Below, piece after piece: positions 17,386-29,100 of a DNA stretch of 64,000 nt. The number at the start of each line of letters is the position of its first letter. Positions within the stretch are counted from its first letter, which is position 1. Below the pieces are notes generated by a model. The model worked only from the letters and a program-made list of their open reading frames with translations, was not told where the DNA came from and searched no databases. The position numbers and the translations under genes are program-made. This stretch comes from Williamsia faeni (GTDB lineage: Bacteria > Actinomycetota > Actinomycetes > Mycobacteriales > Mycobacteriaceae), in contig QJJF01000001.1 of assembly GCA_003202005.1 (NCBI GenBank), positions 1,085,099 to 1,149,098 of the forward strand. The letters run 5' to 3'.

Positions 17386-19005
17386 ATGACGGTCGGATTT
17401 CCACAGCATTCTCTGCCACTTCCACCCATGCGCTGGGACGGATGGGGCTCGCCCGAGGCGGCCACCGAGCTGTCCGAACCGATCAGGGCGCTGCTCGCCC
17501 AGGTTCTCGGTGTCACCGGTGACCCCATTCCGGCTCCGGCAGCCACCGAGATCGAGCTCTCCCCCGTTCGGCTCACCGACGCCGACCTCGACGCCCTGCG
17601 CGGGGTCGTCGCCGCCGTGTCGACCGCCGACGGTGATCGCCTGACGCGGTCGGGCGGCAAGTCGACCCTCGACCTCCTGCGCCGCAAGAACCGCCGTCAG
17701 GATGCACCCGATTGTGTGGTCGAACCCGCGACCGAACAGGAGATCTCCGATCTCCTTCAGTGGTGTGCCGATTCCCGGATCGCGGTGGTGCCCTTCGGGG
17801 GCGGCACCGGTGTGGTCGGCGGCGTCGATCCCGAGGCCGGCGAGATGCGCGCCGTGATCAGCCTCGACCTGCGGCGGTTTGATCAGCTCTTGTCGATCGA
17901 CACCATCTCCGGCGAAGCGGTACTGGGTGCCGGGGTCACCGGTCCAGAGGCCGAAAAGCTGTTGGCCGCACACGGATTCTCGCTGGGACACTTTCCGCAG
18001 AGTTTCCAGTTCGCCACCATCGGCGGCTTCGCGGCCACCAGATCGTCCGGACAGGCCTCCGCCGGCTACGGGCGATTCGACGACATGGTCACCGGACTTC
18101 GGGTGGTCACGCCCACCGGGATCATCGCTTTGGGCGGCGCCCCGAAAACCGCTGCCGGACCCGATCTGCGCCAGGTGTTCCTCGGTTCCGAAGGCACTCT
18201 CGGCGTGATCACCTCGGTATCCCTTCGGGTGCACCGGATCGCGCCGGTAACCCTGTACGACGCCTGGCATTTCGCCGACTTCGACTCCGGTGCAGCAGCT
18301 TTGCGCGCAGTGGCACAGTCCGGTGGTGGGACGACGGTGATGAGACTGTCCGACGAGGCCGAAACCGGTGTGAACCTGACCAGCCCGGACAAGATCGGCG
18401 CGGACACCGAGACCGTGTCGGGTGGATGCCTGGCCATCACCACGTTCGAGGGAACCGAGGCGGTGGCCCGGGCGCTCAAGGAGTTGACCGGCGCGCTGTT
18501 GGCAGCGGCGGGCGGGACGTCGCTCGGCGACGGCCGTGCACAGGCCTGGGAGCACGGCCGCTTCAACGCCCCCTACCTGCGAGATGCGCTCCTCACGATC
18601 GGCGTCGGCTGCGAGACCCTGGAGACCGCCACCACCTGGTCGAACCTGGCCAGTCTCAAGGCGACCGTCACGAACTCCCTCACCGAGTCCATCGGCCGAT
18701 CCGGCTCGCCCGCTCTGGTCCTCTGCCATATCTCCCACACCTACCCCACCGGCGCCTCGCTGTATTTCACGGTTGCCTACCGCTGCGGCGATGATCCGAT
18801 CGCCGAATGGAATGGCGTGAAAACTACTGTGAGCCAAGCGATTGTGGATTCCGGCGGCACAATAACCCATCACCACGCGGTGGGATCCGACCATCGGCCG
18901 TGGTTGTCCGACGAAATCGGGGACGTCGGTGCCCAGGTGTTGCGCGCGGTGAAATCCGCACTCGATCCCACCGGCATCCTCAATCCGGGCAAACTCATTC
19001 CATGA
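17386..19005 (+). CDS. FAD-binding oxidase, alkyldihydroxyacetonephosphate synthase-like
   Basis: This 539-residue VAO-fold flavoprotein contains the FAD-binding motif VVPFGGGTGVVGGVDP near residue 140, FPQSFQFATIGGFAATRSSGQASAGYGRFDDMV and FLGSEGTLGVITSVSLRVH. The C-terminus has HHHAVGSDHRPWL and ends TGILNPGKLIP. These match AGPS-type enzymes, which in eukaryotes make ether lipids; the substrate in actinobacteria is unproven. It is the likely orthologue of Rv2251. The start is ATG 17386, close to a divergent TetR gene. The stop overlaps the kinase start (ATGA), so the two are translationally coupled. Confidence 0.88.
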   Translation: MTVGFPQHSLPLPPMRWDGWGSPEAATELSEPIRALLAQVLGVTGDPIPAPAATEIELSPVRLTDADLDALRGVVAAVSTADGDRLTRSGGKSTLDLLRRKNRRQDAPDCVVEPATEQEISDLLQWCADSRIAVVPFGGGTGVVGGVDPEAGEMRAVISLDLRRFDQLLSIDTISGEAVLGAGVTGPEAEKLLAAHGFSLGHFPQSFQFATIGGFAATRSSGQASAGYGRFDDMVTGLRVVTPTGIIALGGAPKTAAGPDLRQVFLGSEGTLGVITSVSLRVHRIAPVTLYDAWHFADFDSGAAALRAVAQSGGGTTVMRLSDEAETGVNLTSPDKIGADTETVSGGCLAITTFEGTEAVARALKELTGALLAAAGGTSLGDGRAQAWEHGRFNAPYLRDALLTIGVGCETLETATTWSNLASLKATVTNSLTESIGRSGSPALVLCHISHTYPTGASLYFTVAYRCGDDPIAEWNGVKTTVSQAIVDSGGTITHHHAVGSDHRPWLSDEIGDVGAQVLRAVKSALDPTGILNPGKLIP

Positions 19006-19925
19006 CCATCCACCGGGTTGCCGCGCTCATCAATCCGTCCGCACGTCACGGTCTGGCCGGCCAGACGTCCGACGCGGCGGTCGAGGCACTGACCGGTGCC
19101 GGACTGCAGGTCACCCCACTGCTCGGTTCGAGTGCCGATGAAGCCCTGGAACTCGTCCGCACCGCACAGACATCCGATCATGACGCCGTGGTGGTGGTCG
19201 GCGGCGACGGCACAATTCGTCTGGCCCTGCAGGCCGCCTACGAGTCCGGCGCGGGCGCCCTGCCCATCGGACTGATGCCCGCCGGCACCGGCAACGACAC
19301 CGCCCGGGCGCTGGGCATACCGATCCACGATCAGGCGGCCGCCGCCGCGATCATCGCCGCCGGTGCCCGCCGGGTCTGCGACACCGCCACCATCACGCTG
19401 GCCGACGGCAGCATCCACGCGTTCGGCACCGTGGCCGCGACCGGCCTCGACGCCCTCGTCACTGAACGCGCCAACACCCTGCCGTGGCCGAAAGGTCAAC
19501 TGCGATACCCGATTGCGGCGGTGATCGAGCTCGCTCGGATGAAGCCCTTCCCGTATGAGATCACCGTGGACGGCCGGAAACTCGAGCACGACCTCGTGCT
19601 GGCATCCGTCGGGAACACCGCAACCTACGGCGGTGGGATGCAGATCACTCCGTCCGCCCTGATCGACGACGGTCACCTCGATGTCATCCTGGTCCACCAC
19701 GGGTCGCGTCTGAAGTTGATGGGGATGTTCCCAACCATCTACAGCGGCAAGCACATTCACCGAAAGGAAGTGGATCAGCTCCGCGGCCGGCGCATCGAAC
19801 TCAGCAGTACCCGGCCAACACCGATCTACGCCGACGGTGATCGGATCGGCGAACTCCCGGCAACCATCGAAGTCCGGCCCGGTGCGGTATCGTTCCTGGT
19901 ATCGGCAGCGTCGGGGGGCGAATAG
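19002..19925 (+). CDS. dagK: Diacylglycerol kinase-family lipid kinase
   Basis: This 307-residue kinase of the DAGK catalytic family phosphorylates diacylglycerol or a related lipid with ATP at the membrane. The start is VAALINPSARHGLA, the nucleotide motif is VVVGGDGTIRLALQA near residue 65, and MPAGTGNDTARALGIP follows. The C-terminal half has the LDVILVHHGSR and YADGD signatures. By order it corresponds to Rv2252, reported to be involved in phosphatidylinositol mannoside synthesis. It overlaps the upstream flavoprotein by 4 nt. Confidence 0.92.
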   Translation: MTIHRVAALINPSARHGLAGQTSDAAVEALTGAGLQVTPLLGSSADEALELVRTAQTSDHDAVVVVGGDGTIRLALQAAYESGAGALPIGLMPAGTGNDTARALGIPIHDQAAAAAIIAAGARRVCDTATITLADGSIHAFGTVAATGLDALVTERANTLPWPKGQLRYPIAAVIELARMKPFPYEITVDGRKLEHDLVLASVGNTATYGGGMQITPSALIDDGHLDVILVHHGSRLKLMGMFPTIYSGKHIHRKEVDQLRGRRIELSSTRPTPIYADGDRIGELPATIEVRPGAVSFLVSAASGGE

Positions 19926-19974
19926 AGAATTCTCCTGTCGATCCATGATTTCACTGAGTGCTTCAGGAGCAGGT

Positions 19975-20781
19975 TTGCAAAAACGCGACGTATCAGCCCA
20001 TCTCGATGTCGAGATCACCGAGGAGACGGATCTCGAGTTCCAGATCGCCGTCGCACCGCATCCCGACGCCGAGGTGACCGAGACCCTGTCCTTCGTACTC
20101 GACGGGCAGCCCGTGGAGGCCAAGGAGGTCAGCGGACCCGAGGGCAACCGGATTCATCTGTTGCACGCCGGCGTCGGCAATCTGCAGGTGGCATACGAGG
20201 CCACCATCCTCGGCAACACCGCACCCGAGAAGGCCACCGACTACGACCAGTCGCTGTATCTGCGCCCTAGCCGGTACGCCGAAGCCGACAAGTTCTTCGG
20301 CTGGGCGGCAAAGCAATTCGATCCTTCCGCCAAACCCGCGGCGCTACTCGAATTGGTTGCGGCCTGGGTCGGCAACCACCTCGACTACACCCCCGGAGCC
20401 AGTGGCCCCACCGATGGCGCCTCCGATACCCTGCTCGCCGGTGCCGGTGTGTGCCGCGACTACGCGCATCTGGTGGTCGCGGCCCTACGGGCTCTCAATG
20501 TGCCGGCCCGACTGGTCGCCGTCTACGCACCCGGGTGTGACCCGATGGACTTCCACGCGGTGGCCGAAGCGGTTGTCGACGGACAGTGGCGAGTGGTCGA
20601 TGCCACCTGCCTGGCACCCCGGCAGACCCTGGTCCGCATCTCGACCGGTCGCGACGCGGCCGACACCGCATTCCTCGACAACCACGGTGGCGCAATCAAT
20701 TTGAACAACGCAACCGTCACCGCCGTGGTCGACGGCACGCTACCGTCCGACGACATCTCCGACCTGATCTCGATCACCTGA
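19975..20781 (+). CDS. Transglutaminase-like cysteine peptidase-fold protein
   Basis: This protein is 268 residues from the TTG at 19975, chosen because AGGAG ends 5 nt upstream and because the family N-terminus reads QKRDVSAHLDVEITEETDLEFQIAVAPH. The catalytic triad of the transglutaminase-like superfamily is visible: Cys in GAGVCRDYAHL, His in DFHAVAEAV and Asp in RVVDATCLAP. The N-terminal domain is beta-rich. An alternative ATG lies at 19945. The function is probably protein cross-linking or peptidase activity, but no substrate can be inferred. It lies alone, 49 nt after dagK. Confidence 0.85.
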   Translation: MQKRDVSAHLDVEITEETDLEFQIAVAPHPDAEVTETLSFVLDGQPVEAKEVSGPEGNRIHLLHAGVGNLQVAYEATILGNTAPEKATDYDQSLYLRPSRYAEADKFFGWAAKQFDPSAKPAALLELVAAWVGNHLDYTPGASGPTDGASDTLLAGAGVCRDYAHLVVAALRALNVPARLVAVYAPGCDPMDFHAVAEAVVDGQWRVVDATCLAPRQTLVRISTGRDAADTAFLDNHGGAINLNNATVTAVVDGTLPSDDISDLISIT

Positions 20782-20805
20782 GCCATCACTGCCAGCGCTC
20801 GTCCA

Positions 20806-20857
20806 CCCGTTTTCGCACCGTCCATCCGCAATATCCGGTGGGCCATGCGAAAACGGG
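20806..20857. terminator. Inverted repeat between convergent genes
   Basis: CCCGTTTTCGCA (20806-20817) is perfectly complementary to TGCGAAAACGGG (20846-20857), with a 28-nt loop. It lies between the transglutaminase-like gene and the convergent pcnA and provides T-rich or A-rich arms in either direction. Confidence 0.65.
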
Positions 20858-20871
20858 AGGGGGAGTGGCTG

Positions 20872-22356
20872 TCAGCCCTGCTGCTCGGCCCACCACTCGC
20901 GCAATGCCGCCTCGGCTTCCTCATGGGACATCGGGCCTCGATCGAGCCGGAGTTCCTTGAGGTAGCGCCAGGCCTGACCGACCTGGGGTCCCGGCGGGAG
21001 TCCCAGCAATTCCATGATGGCGTTGCCGTCGATGGCGGGGCGGACGCGGGCCAGATCCTCGTCCTGCGCGATCCGCGCGATCCGCTCTTCGAGGTTGTCG
21101 TAGTTCTGCTGCAGCCGGCGGGCCCGGCGTTTGTTGCGGGTGGTGCAGTCGGCGCGGACCAGTTTGTGGAGACGGGGGAGTAGGTCACCGGCATCGTTGA
21201 CGTACCTGCGGACTGCGGAATCGGTCCACTGGTTGTCGCCGTAACCGTGGAAGCGCAGATGCAGGAACACCAGATTCGCGATGTCCTCGATCACCGCCTT
21301 CGGATACTTCAATGCGCGCAGCCGTTTGCGGACCATCTTCGCGCCGACCACCTCGTGGTGGTGGAAGCTGACGCCACCATTGTCTTCGTGCCGGCGGGTA
21401 TCGGGCTTGCCGATGTCGTGAAGGATCGCCGCCCAGCGCAACACCAGGTCGGGGTCACCGTCCTCGAGGTCCATCGCCTGCTTCAGCACCGTCAACGAGT
21501 GGGTGTAGACGTCCTTGTGCTGATGATGCTCGTCGATCGCGAGTTTCATCGCCGGGATCTCCGGGATCACCCGCTGCGCCAGCCCCGTTTCACACAGCAT
21601 GTCGATGCCGTCGACGGCGTGCCCACCGAGGATGAGTTTGTCGAGTTCGACGGCGACGCGTTCGACGGTGATCCGGTCGATCTGCTCTGCCATCGCCACG
21701 GTGGCCTCGAAAACCCGCGGACTCAGTGAGAAGCCCAGCTGCGAGACGAACCGGACACCCCGCAGCATGCGCAGGGGATCGTCGTTGAAGGAGTCCTCGG
21801 GGGCGGCCGGGGTGTCGATCACCCCGGCGAGCAGTGACTCGAGCCCGCCGAGCGGATCGATGAACTCCTGGCTGCCGTCCGCGCCGATCTTGACGGCCAT
21901 CGCGTTCATGGAGAAGTCGCGGCGGATCAGATCGTCTTCGAGCGACTCCCCGAACCGGACCTCGGGGTTCCGTCCGACCCGGTCGTAACTGTCGGCCCGG
22001 AACGTCGTGATCTCGATCTGCTGCCCCGACTTGACCGCACTGATCGTGCCGAAGTCGATGCCGGTGTCCCAGATCGCCTCGGCCCAGCCCCGCAGCAGTT
22101 CCTGGACGTCCTGCGGACGGGCATCGGTGGTGAAATCGAGATCGTTGGTCAGTCGGCCGAGCACGGCATCCCGGACCGAGCCACCGACCAGGTAGAGCCC
22201 GAACCCGGCGGCGGCAAACTTCGCGCCGAGCGGATTGAGGACATCAGAGTGCTCCCGCAGCGATACCGCGGCCGCCGCCAACAGGCGCATGCGTCGTTCG
22301 CCTGCGCCCGCGGAATCGGCGGCAGGGGAATCAGCGGCAGACGGGGGAGTTGTCAC
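20872..22356 (-). CDS. pcnA: CCA tRNA nucleotidyltransferase / poly(A) polymerase family
   Basis: This 494-residue protein starts at GTG 22356. The nucleotidyltransferase head has [26 protein letters not shown] and [11 protein letters not shown]. An HD phosphohydrolase domain is visible as [27 protein letters not shown]. The enzyme adds or repairs the 3'-CCA of tRNAs. It is the orthologue of Rv3907c by sequence type and by its divergent position next to the NUDIX gene. Confidence 0.94.
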   Translation of the reverse strand: MTTPPSAADSPAADSAGAGERRMRLLAAAAVSLREHSDVLNPLGAKFAAAGFGLYLVGGSVRDAVLGRLTNDLDFTTDARPQDVQELLRGWAEAIWDTGIDFGTISAVKSGQQIEITTFRADSYDRVGRNPEVRFGESLEDDLIRRDFSMNAMAVKIGADGSQEFIDPLGGLESLLAGVIDTPAAPEDSFNDDPLRMLRGVRFVSQLGFSLSPRVFEATVAMAEQIDRITVERVAVELDKLILGGHAVDGIDMLCETGLAQRVIPEIPAMKLAIDEHHQHKDVYTHSLTVLKQAMDLEDGDPDLVLRWAAILHDIGKPDTRRHEDNGGVSFHHHEVVGAKMVRKRLRALKYPKAVIEDIANLVFLHLRFHGYGDNQWTDSAVRRYVNDAGDLLPRLHKLVRADCTTRNKRRARRLQQNYDNLEERIARIAQDEDLARVRPAIDGNAIMELLGLPPGPQVGQAWRYLKELRLDRGPMSHEEAEAALREWWAEQQG

Positions 22357-22480
22357 GGGTGGCCAGACTAGCCCAGCACGGCAGGTCCGGGACTTCATGG
22401 GCCACCACAGGGTGTGTGTTCGGTGCCTGATCGGCCACGCTGGCGGAAACAGCCGGTTACCGACGACTAGCATCTATTGG

Positions 22481-23545
22481 GTGTCAGCCGAACCCACAGA
22501 GCCGAGTAGGGACGTCACCCGGCGTCCTCGGCGTCGGCGCGGCAATCGCCGCGGGGGCGGCGCAGGTCAGACCACCGATCCCAGGCCATCCGCTGCGGTG
22601 TCCGAGTCGCCGGCGTCGAACGACGCCCCGGCACCCGACAAATCGCCCACCGGAGCATCCGCGCGTCGCGCGCGTCGCGGCCGTCGGCGCAAGCCGTCAC
22701 GACCCGCCGACAACTCGGTCGACGCCGCCCGCAGTGAATCGAGTGGTGTCGCCGGCACCACTGCCACCGAAGGCCGGACTGCGCAGGTCAAGCCCTCCGA
22801 CGTGGGTAAATCGAGGATGCCCGCGAAGGTGCCGCCGAATCTCGCGAAGCAGCGGTTGCGAACCGTCCGGGAGACCTCCGCCGGTGGCTTGATGGTGTCC
22901 GGGCTCGACGGTCCCGGCGACGAGCGGTGTGCCGCATTGATCGGCCGGGTGGACCGTCGTGGCCGCATGATGTGGTCGCTGCCCAAGGGTCATATCGAAA
23001 CCGGTGAGACCGCCGAGCAGACCGCCATCCGTGAGGTCGCCGAGGAAACCGGCATCAAAGGCAACGTCGTCGCGCCCCTGGGCAAGATCGACTACTGGTT
23101 TGTCAGCGAGGGCAAACGCATCCACAAGACGGTGCACCACTATCTGATGCGGTTCACCGGGGGAGAACTGTCCGACGCCGACTACGAGGTCGCCGAGGTG
23201 GCCTGGGTGCCGCTTGCCGATCTGCCCCGGCGCCTCACGTACTCCGACGAGCGCCGTCTGGCACGCGTGGCCGACGACGTCATCGCCGAACTCACCGCAG
23301 ATCCCGATCGGATGGCCGAATCGGAGGCATTGGGTACCCGCACCGAACCCAACGCCTATGAGAAGGCCGCCGCCGCGCGCAACCAGAAACGCAACGAACC
23401 CCCGGCTCCCACCCCGAAAGCCCGTCGCCGCCGGCGTCGCGGCCGGCGCGGTTCAGGTCGCGGGAGCGAGGGTTCAGCAGGTAGAAGTGGGGGAGCGGCC
23501 GCGAACAGCCCAACCGGCGACTCCGGCCCATCAGAAGCCACGTGA
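22481..23545 (+). CDS. mutT4: NUDIX hydrolase with basic flanking tails (MutT4-like)
   Basis: This 354-residue protein starts at GTG 22481. Residues 1-110 and 300-354 are Arg/Pro/Ser-rich and low complexity ([27 protein letters not shown]), suggesting nucleic acid contact. The central NUDIX domain contains the box [22 protein letters not shown] near residues 168-190, meeting the GX5EX7REUXEEXGU rule. The domain hydrolyses nucleoside diphosphate derivatives. It corresponds to Rv3908. The stop overlaps the next GTG (GTGA), so it is coupled to the DUF6049 gene. Confidence 0.88.
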   Translation: MSAEPTEPSRDVTRRPRRRRGNRRGGGAGQTTDPRPSAAVSESPASNDAPAPDKSPTGASARRARRGRRRKPSRPADNSVDAARSESSGVAGTTATEGRTAQVKPSDVGKSRMPAKVPPNLAKQRLRTVRETSAGGLMVSGLDGPGDERCAALIGRVDRRGRMMWSLPKGHIETGETAEQTAIREVAEETGIKGNVVAPLGKIDYWFVSEGKRIHKTVHHYLMRFTGGELSDADYEVAEVAWVPLADLPRRLTYSDERRLARVADDVIAELTADPDRMAESEALGTRTEPNAYEKAAAARNQKRNEPPAPTPKARRRRRRGRRGSGRGSEGSAGRSGGAAANSPTGDSGPSEAT

Positions 23546-26115
23546 AGGGCGGTTCGATGCGGGCTCCGGGTATCGGCCGCCTGCGGCGGTTCCCGGCGCT
23601 CCGGCGACTCCTAATTGTCCTGGGCGTCGCACTCCTGTTTGTGGTGCCGCTGGCACCGGCCGCGACCGCGGCCCCCGGCGACGACGAGTCGACGTCCGAT
23701 CAGTTCCTGCAGATCTCGCTCGATTCGATCGATCCGTCGACGGTGTCCACCACCAGCAGCGGCACCGTCACCGCGCGTGGCCACCTGAACAACGTCGGCG
23801 ACCGGCCGGTCAGCAACATCGCCATGCGCCTGCAGCGCGGTGACGTGATCACCACGAGCGCCGGACTCGGCGACTCGCTGTCCGCCGATCCGAACAGTTT
23901 CGAGATCGTCGGCGACTTCGTCGACGTGGCCAAAGCGCTTGCACCCGGGGCATCGGTGCCCTTCACCTTGCGGATCGCCTTGTCGCAGGACAACTCCGAC
24001 AAACCCGGCCTCGATATCGACAAGCCCGGTGTCTATCCCATCCTGATCAACGTCAACGGCACGCCCGAATACGGCGCTCCCGCCAGACTCGACGATGCCC
24101 GCACCCTGCTCCCGGTCATGGGTCTGCCCGAGGACGCCCTCCGCGCCGCCACGCAGAGCTCGGCCGACCTGCAGGCGGCCCTGCCCCGGGCGATGCCGGT
24201 GGCACCCGATGGATCCGTCGCACCGGACGTGTCGGCGCCGATGGGCCTGACCCTGCTGTGGCCGATCGCCGCACCCGCCTCACTCGCACCCGGCGTGACC
24301 GGCGGTGGCGACGAGACGGTCCGCCTGTTGGACAACGGATTGCTGCAATCCCTGGAGCCCGGCGGGCGACTCGACACCCTGCTGACCGCGATGGAACAGA
24401 CCCAGGAACAACAGGCCAGCACACCATTGACCCAGAGCATCTGCCTCGCCGTCGATCCCGACCTGCTGGTCAGTGTGCAGGCGATGACCGGTCCGTACCT
24501 GGTCACAGACACACCCAGAAATCCGACCGGACCTGCGGTCAAGGGCACCGGATCCGCGGTGGCCGATGCGTGGCTGACCCGGCTGCAGACGCTCGCATCG
24601 ACGATGTGTGTGGTCGCGACCCCGTTTGCCCACGTGGACATCGACGCACTCGCCCGCGTGGACGACGCCGGACTCTCCGAAGCCGCGCTGGCCGCGCCTG
24701 CCGACATCGTGGACACCATCCTCAAGGTCCAAAGTGTGCGTGGACTGACCATCGCCACGTCCGGTGTCCTCGATGCCAAGGCCGCCGACGTGGTTCGTCG
24801 CACCGGATCTGCCGGCACGATCATCTCCGCGTCGGCGGTCTCGACCATGACACCGACCTCCACCAACGGCGAATACCCGCTCGGCAGCGACCTCGCCGTC
24901 CAGACTTTCGATCCCGCGCCGGCCAGTGCGTTGGCCGCGATGGGGACCGACCCGCGGTCGGCGCAGGTCACACCCACCGACCAGCGCGACGGCTGGTTGC
25001 GGGGCAGTGACGCCGGCCGGCGGCAGACGGCACTCGGCGCGATGATGTTCTCCGCGCTGTTCCCGTCCACCCTGGCGCCGGGCAACATCAATCCCGTACC
25101 GACCCCGGACGACGACCCGATCGCCAACCGCATCGGACGCGGCGAGGTCCTCATGCCGCCGCCGACATGGTCGGCCACCGCCGACGACGCGAAGGCCGTG
25201 TTGTCCACGGTGACCCAGCTGCTCGCAGCCAATCTGGCCGTCCCGCGGCCGCTCGAGAGCATCGGCTCCGATCTCACCGCCACCGCGTCCGCACCGGCCG
25301 GGGCCGCACTGATCGCGCCACCGGCCACCCAGATCACCGGGCCGTCCCTGCAGACCGTCGCCGCGGTGACCACCAGCACCACGCAGACCTGGGACCTCCA
25401 GGAATCGATGGTTGCGCGTTCCGACGTCCCGATCACGCCCCAGGCCTACATGGCCCCGCTCCGGGAAGATCTGCTTCGCGCGATGGCGTCGGTCGCACCA
25501 CAGGACCAGCCGGCCGCCGCGAAATCCGCTTCGATGCGGACCACGGCCGTCTCGGTCACCACTGCCGGGATCAGAGACGGTGTCTCCATCCTCGATCCCG
25601 GAGGCCGCTTCACCCTGGCCTCGGAGCGGAGCCCGTTGCTGCTGGTCATCCGCAACGACCTCCCGGTTGCGATGCGCGTCCGCCTCTTCATCAACGCCCC
25701 CACCGGCATGACGGTCGGCAATCTCGGGGTCATCGAGATACCGGCGCAAGGAACCCGGCAGCTCCAGATACCCACCCGTGCCGACCTCTCCAAGTCGATG
25801 ACCGTTCAGATCGGATTGGTCACATCCAGCGGTGTCCCCCTGGGCAGCCCGATCGAGCTGTCAGTACATTCCAACGCATATGGACAACCGCTTTTCATCA
25901 TCACCATCTGTGCCGGGGTACTACTCGTACTCCTTGCCGGCCGACGGCTCTGGCACCGATTCCGCGGTGAACCGGACCCCGCTGACTTCGACCGGCCCGA
26001 ACCCGACGAACACGAGCGTTTGATGGCCGACAGCCGCGCCCTGCACAGCGGGGGCATCGGACCCTGGGCTCACACCGAGCGCGGTCATCAGCGTGACGGG
26101 GACACCAAGCGATGA
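23542..26115 (+). CDS. DUF6049-family secreted/membrane-anchored protein (Rv3909-like)
   Basis: This 857-residue protein begins with a signal peptide (basic [10 protein letters not shown], hydrophobic core [18 protein letters not shown] type cleavage near residue 39). A long extracytoplasmic part starts with a beta-rich domain (residues 55-160). A single membrane helix lies near residues 783-805 ([17 protein letters not shown]), followed by a charged cytoplasmic tail. The function is unknown. The position between mutT4 and murJ is the same as Rv3909. Its GTG overlaps mutT4 and its stop overlaps murJ (ATGA), so three genes are coupled, which suggests an envelope role linked to lipid II export. 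Confidence 0.88.
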   Translation: MKGGSMRAPGIGRLRRFPALRRLLIVLGVALLFVVPLAPAATAAPGDDESTSDQFLQISLDSIDPSTVSTTSSGTVTARGHLNNVGDRPVSNIAMRLQRGDVITTSAGLGDSLSADPNSFEIVGDFVDVAKALAPGASVPFTLRIALSQDNSDKPGLDIDKPGVYPILINVNGTPEYGAPARLDDARTLLPVMGLPEDALRAATQSSADLQAALPRAMPVAPDGSVAPDVSAPMGLTLLWPIAAPASLAPGVTGGGDETVRLLDNGLLQSLEPGGRLDTLLTAMEQTQEQQASTPLTQSICLAVDPDLLVSVQAMTGPYLVTDTPRNPTGPAVKGTGSAVADAWLTRLQTLASTMCVVATPFAHVDIDALARVDDAGLSEAALAAPADIVDTILKVQSVRGLTIATSGVLDAKAADVVRRTGSAGTIISASAVSTMTPTSTNGEYPLGSDLAVQTFDPAPASALAAMGTDPRSAQVTPTDQRDGWLRGSDAGRRQTALGAMMFSALFPSTLAPGNINPVPTPDDDPIANRIGRGEVLMPPPTWSATADDAKAVLSTVTQLLAANLAVPRPLESIGSDLTATASAPAGAALIAPPATQITGPSLQTVAAVTTSTTQTWDLQESMVARSDVPITPQAYMAPLREDLLRAMASVAPQDQPAAAKSASMRTTAVSVTTAGIRDGVSILDPGGRFTLASERSPLLLVIRNDLPVAMRVRLFINAPTGMTVGNLGVIEIPAQGTRQLQIPTRADLSKSMTVQIGLVTSSGVPLGSPIELSVHSNAYGQPLFIITICAGVLLVLLAGRRLWHRFRGEPDPADFDRPEPDEHERLMADSRALHSGGIGPWAHTERGHQRDGDTKR

Positions 26116-29100
26116 CCGATCAGACACCACCCCCGCCGCGGCGCCGGCCACCGCCCGGTCCGGTGCCGGGCCCGAGACCGGGTCCCCGGCCATCGCCCGG
26201 ACCCCCCGAGGGGTTCCGGCCCGCACCTCAGGTACGACCGGCACCTCAGGGACGGCCGGTACCGCAGCAGCAGGCACGTCCCATGTACCCGTCGCGGCCG
26301 CCGGCCGGTGATCCGGCAGCCGGACGCAGGCAGGTGAACCCCTCCGCTCCCACCTCGATCGCGGTCGAACTCGAACCCGACGAACCAGATGCCGGTACAC
26401 CGGGCCAGCCGTCCGACGACAGCGTCATGCGGACCAGTGGTTCCATCGCGCTCGCCACCCTCGTTTCACGCATCACCGGATTCGTCCGCACCGTCCTGGT
26501 GCTGGCCATGCTCGGCGCGGCGGTCGCGTCGTCGTTCCAGGCCGCCTATGTGCTGCCGAACATGGTGGCCGAGGTTGTCCTGGGCGCGGTGCTCACCGCG
26601 ATCGTCATCCCGGTTCTCGTCCGCGCCGAACGCGAGGACCCGGACGGGGGAGCCGGGTTCATCAACCGGATCTTCACCCTGACGGTCCTGATACTCGGGA
26701 TCGCGACGTTCATCGCTTTGGTCGCCGCCCCGCTGCTGACGACGCTGAATCTCGGTGACGGCAAGGTCAACAAAGACCTGGCCACGGCCCTGGCATACAT
26801 GCTGTTGCCGGCCATCCTGTTCTACGGTCTGTCCGCGCTGTTCATCGCGATCCTGAACATGAAGGGCCTGTTCAAACCAGGTGCCTGGGCGCCGGTGCTG
26901 AACAACATCGTGCAGATCGCGACGCTGATCGTGTACTACTCCACACCTGGTGAGATCTCGCTCAACCCGGTCGAGATGGGCCAGACCAAGCTCCTGGTCC
27001 TCGGTGTCGGCACCACCCTCGGTGTGGTCGCACAGACCCTGATCCTGGTGCCGGCGATCCGGCACAGCGGAGTGAAACTGCGGTTGCAGTGGGGTCTCGA
27101 TGCCCGTCTGCGCAAGTTCGGCAACATGGCGCTGGCCATCGTTCTCTATGTCGCCGTGCTGCAGGTCGGGCTCATCGTCACCTACCGCATCGCCTCGGCG
27201 GCGAGCGCGGATGGCGTCAGCGTCTACGCCACGCAGTGGCAACTGCTGCAGTTGCCGTACGGCGTGCTCGGCGTGACCATCCTGACCGCGATCATGCCGC
27301 GACTGTCCCGCAACGCCGCGGCCGACGACACCCACGCGGTGATCGACGACCTGTCCCTCGCCACGCGTCTGACGATGGTCTCGCTGGTCCCGGTGATCGC
27401 GTTCATGACGTTCTTCGGTCCCGCCATCGGTGTGGCCATCTTCAACTTCGGCAAGTTCAGCGCCGAGACCGCCTCGCAGCTGGGCAGCGTCCTGACGTGG
27501 GGCGCGTTCACGATGATCCCGTACGCGATGACCCTCGTGCAGTTGCGCGTGTTCTATGCCCGCGAGGACGCCTGGACGCCCACGTACATGGTTGTCGGGA
27601 TCACCGCGGTCAAGGTCGCCGCGTCGTATCTCGGCCCGGTCCTGTTCGACGACCCCGACTACGTCATCCGATGGCTCGCGCTGTCGAACGGTCTGGGCTA
27701 TCTGGTCGGTGCCGTGGTCGGCCACTATCTGCTGCGCAGCCGCCTCGGTGGCGCCCGGATGACCAACGTCGGCCGGACCGTGTCGTGGACCATCGTGGTC
27801 TCGGTCGGTTGCAGTGCACTGGTGTGGGCGCTGTCCGAGATCTCCGGCCTGCATCATCTCGCCACCGACCACGGCAAGGTGGGGTCGGTCGCCTACCTCG
27901 CGCTGGTCGGTATCGTCACCATCTCGCTGATCTACATCGTGCTGACATTGCTGCGTGTTCCCGACGTGCTGGCCGTGGTGGTCGTGGTGCGACGACTGCT
28001 GGGACGCTTCATTCCGGCCATCGCACCGGCACCCGAACCCGAGACCGAGGGTGCGGCCACCATGACGGTTCAGTTCCCGCGGATCTCCGGCGAGGAATCT
28101 GTTCCGTATTCTGGTCAAGTCGAAGTCATCCGACGCTTCGACCGGGGTACATCGAGCTGGCACGCGTATGCGGTCACAAGCGGCGGCGCTGCCGGAACCA
28201 ACTTCCGTCAGCCTCAAGACCTGCGGTATCGAAGGAAAGGAGTGGGTGCTTTGGGTAAACAGGATGCCGACAACAAGTCGGTCGAGGCACCCACGCCGCC
28301 ACGCCCGCCCGCCGGGAACCCCGGTACCGACGAGACCGCGAAGATGAATCTTGCTGCGGCCGCGGCGGCTTCGGCGGCCGCACCCGAAGCACCGGCCGCC
28401 GCCCCGCCGCCCGCCCCCCCGCGTCCGCGGGTTCGCCGTGGTCCGCGACTGGTTCCGGGAGCCGCCGTCGCCGGTGGCCGGTACCGGCTCCTGCAGAATC
28501 ATGGCGGAGCTCGCGGGCTGCAGTTCTGGCAGGCCCGCGACATCAATCTCGACCGCGATGTGGCACTGACGTTTGTCGACGCCGAGCAGGTCGCGCCGCT
28601 ACCGGAACCCGGGGTCCGGATCGATCCCCGCGACGAAGGTCCACAGGCCGTGTTGTCGCGGACGCTGCGCCTCGGCCGGATCAATTCGCCCGGCATCGCC
28701 CGGGTCCTGGACGTGGTCCGCGGATCGTCGGGCGGAATTGTTGTCGCCGAATGGATCCCGAGTTCGTCGCTGGCCGACGTCGCGAAGTCGAATCCGTCGC
28801 CGGTCGGTGCTGCCCGCGCGGTTCGCGCCCTGGCGGCCGCCGCCGAGTCGGCGCACCGGAACGGTGGCGCACTGTCCATCGATCATCCCGAGCGCATCCG
28901 GATCAGCCAGGAGGGCAACGCCTTCGTGGCGTTCCCGGGCACCCTGGCCGACTCTGACAAGTCGTCCGACGTTCGTGGTCTCGGTGCCGTTCTCTATGCA
29001 CTGCTGCTGGCCCGCTGGCCACTGGACGCGCGGACCGGTACCGATCTGGCGACCAGCCGCAAATCCACCGAACCGGTCGGCGGCCTGCCGCCGGCAGCAC

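Noticed and set aside
17329-18894. A 521-codon open frame antisense to the AGPS-like gene
   Set aside because: It covers the real flavoprotein exactly and has no start site or family motif.
26466-28502. A 678-codon open frame antisense to murJ
   Set aside because: It is Arg/Asp/Gln-rich with no transmembrane or domain pattern, as expected for antisense of a high-GC membrane gene.
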